This document shows, piece by piece, positions 62,873 through 64,000 of a stretch of 64,000 nucleotides of DNA (positions are counted from its first letter, which is position 1; each line of letters begins with the position of its first letter). This DNA is from Fretibacter rubidus (GTDB taxonomy: Bacteria > Pseudomonadota > Alphaproteobacteria > Caulobacterales > Maricaulaceae). Made by a program: the position numbers and the translations under genes. Below the pieces are notes generated by a model, which was given only the letters and a program-made list of their open reading frames with translations, had not been told where the DNA came from and ran no database searches. Location: assembly GCF_041429785.1 (NCBI RefSeq), contig NZ_CP163423.1, forward strand, positions 3,100,001 to 3,164,000, in the 5' to 3' direction.

Positions 62873-64000
62873 ATGACATTCTTGACCCGCCTTGCTGCGC
62901 TTATTTGCGCTCTAATAATCACAGCTAGCCAGCCCGTTTTTGCGGCTGAGTCTGAAAATGTTGATACAGGCAAAGTCTTGGCCCAGCTCGTCAGTAGCCA
63001 CGATACCGCCTTGCCTGGTGCAACGATTGATGTGGCCCTTCGGACTGTGTTGGATGATAAATGGCATACTTATTGGCGAAACCCCGGCGATAGCGGGGAG
63101 CCCGTGCAATTGACATGGTCTTTGCCAGAGGGCGCGAGCGCGGGTGACATTGTTTGGCCCTTGCCTATGGCTATCGCGACGGGCCCGATTGTAAATTACG
63201 GTTTTGAAGGGGCACCCTTATTTCCTGTGCCGATTACCCTGCCCGAAGATGCCGTGATAGGCAGCTTTGTGACGATTGAAGCTGATGCCTATTATTTGGT
63301 TTGCTATGATATTTGTATTCCTGAACAGGCGACATTGAGCCTTGAGGTTTTTATTGGTGAGCCAGCGCTTGATGAGCGGTGGAATAATTTAATCACCCTT
63401 GCGAAAACTCGCGCACCCAAGCCAGGAAATATAAGCGGCGACATTTATCAGCAAGACAAAAACGTCCTAATTGATTTGCAAAACTTGCCGGAGGGTGATT
63501 TTCGCGAAGCTTTTTTCTTTAGCTATGACCAAGGCATTGTTCTACCCGCCGCTCCGCAAGAGCTGGATAAGACGGATACGGGCATCACCTTGGAAACAAC
63601 AGGTGATTTTTGGTGGGACGCTCCCAAAAGCGAGACGCTGGACGGCGTATTGCGGTTTGAGCAAAATGGTCGTGCTGTGGGTGAAGTCGTGCGTTTAAAT
63701 CTTGCCCAAGGTTTCCCCGCGCGTGTTGATAACATAAAGCCCGCCCAGCCCTTGAACATGGTCGCTTTACTGGGTGCGATGGGGGGGGCCCTCCTCGGCG
63801 GTTTAATCTTGAACCTGATGCCGTGTGTCTTTCCCGTGATATCGATTAAAGCGCTAAGCCTTACTAAGACCGCTCATGATAACCCAAAGACTGTGCGGGC
63901 TCAGGGTTGGTTTTATACGGCGGGGGTTATGGTGACCTTTATGGTTTTGACCGTCATATTGCTGATAATTAAAGCGGCAGGACAAGAGATTGGGTGGGGG
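62873..64000 (+). CDS. DsbD/ScsB-like thiol:disulfide transporter, N-terminal part (cut by window edge)
   Basis: The frame is open from the ATG at 62873 to the end of the window, 376 codons. Signal peptide ends QPVFAA. The periplasmic domain has KWHTYWRNPGDSGEPV and the CxxxC pair Cys144/Cys148 (YYLVCYDICIPEQ). The membrane domain begins with LGGLILNLMPCVFPVISIKAL, where Cys318 is the first of the two membrane cysteines of DsbD-type proteins. It carries electrons from cytoplasmic thioredoxin to periplasmic proteins; the C-terminal part is beyond the edge. Confidence 0.92.
   Translation, partial: MTFLTRLAALICALIITASQPVFAAESENVDTGKVLAQLVSSHDTALPGATIDVALRTVLDDKWHTYWRNPGDSGEPVQLTWSLPEGASAGDIVWPLPMAIATGPIVNYGFEGAPLFPVPITLPEDAVIGSFVTIEADAYYLVCYDICIPEQATLSLEVFIGEPALDERWNNLITLAKTRAPKPGNISGDIYQQDKNVLIDLQNLPEGDFREAFFFSYDQGIVLPAAPQELDKTDTGITLETTGDFWWDAPKSETLDGVLRFEQNGRAVGEVVRLNLAQGFPARVDNIKPAQPLNMVALLGAMGGALLGGLILNLMPCVFPVISIKALSLTKTAHDNPKTVRAQGWFYTAGVMVTFMVLTVILLIIKAAGQEIGWG

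Noticed and set aside
1-64000. tRNA, rRNA or CRISPR array
   Set aside because: No tRNA cloverleaf, rRNA sequence or regularly spaced repeats were noticed in any gap; gaps are short and mostly promoter-like.

Overview
The window looks like a chromosomal piece of a marine, Caulobacter-like alphaproteobacterium (Caulobacterales/Maricaulales, Hyphomonadaceae-type) of roughly balanced base composition. The grounds are an FzlA homologue ending in HYRDLDF, a PodJ-like polarity protein, TTAA-N7-TTAA (CtrA-type) boxes, a RegB/SenC divergent pair, leuS-lptE-holA, and above all the order rho-hemJ-hemE / AT-rich gap with DnaA boxes / DUF299-maf-aroE-coaE-dnaQ-secB. That is the gene order known around the Caulobacter replication origin. 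Almost all of the window is gene-dense, with many 4-bp overlaps. I see no insertion sequence, phage, CRISPR array, tRNA or rRNA.

Layout. 1-5.3 kb: the only accessory-looking stretch. It holds a truncated gene end, a Gly-tailed protein, a membrane-anchored trypsin-like protease, and a divergent TPR / SLOG-like / degenerate-cyclase protein, followed by a Crp-like regulator that lacks the usual cAMP-binding Arg. 5.3-8.0 kb: TrmH methylase and an LplT-PlsC-type phospholipid pair. 8.1-14.6 kb: SDR dehydrogenase, gamma-glutamyltransferase lipoprotein, CDF metal exporter, FzlA, MDR reductase, YgjP-type metalloprotease. 14.6-16.7 kb: SenC/SCO1 divergent from the RegB redox kinase. 16.7-30.7 kb: hslV, leuS-lptE-holA, MscS channel, 2OG oxygenase plus M3 peptidase, membrane protein, hslU, MATE exporter, two hotdog thioesterases, GNAT.

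30.7-35.4 kb: PodJ-like protein preceded by a CtrA-type box, and a secreted protein of unknown function. 35.6-44.6 kb: a MerR regulator with a perfect 14-bp palindrome in front of it, driving a complete beta-oxidation run: two acyl-CoA dehydrogenases, thiolase, FadJ-type fusion and an extra crotonase, plus a small lipoprotein and a PaiB-like protein. 44.6-47.8 kb: CsbD, an alginate-lyase-family lipoprotein, a PQQ-type sugar dehydrogenase lipoprotein and a small membrane protein.

47.8-58.8 kb: the origin neighbourhood. Genes on each side are transcribed away from the 50.73-51.13 kb gap, in the direction a replication fork would move. SecB, a Tim44-domain protein, MltA and an Smr protein follow. 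58.9-64 kb: a FecA-like TonB receptor behind two palindromes resembling alphaproteobacterial iron operators, a charged DUF6481-like protein, GloA, a membrane protein and the start of a DsbD/ScsB-like thiol reductase that runs off the right edge.

The two things most worth a second look are the predicted replication origin (with a CtrA box and several DnaA boxes) and the protease / TPR-SLOG-pseudocyclase module at the left end.
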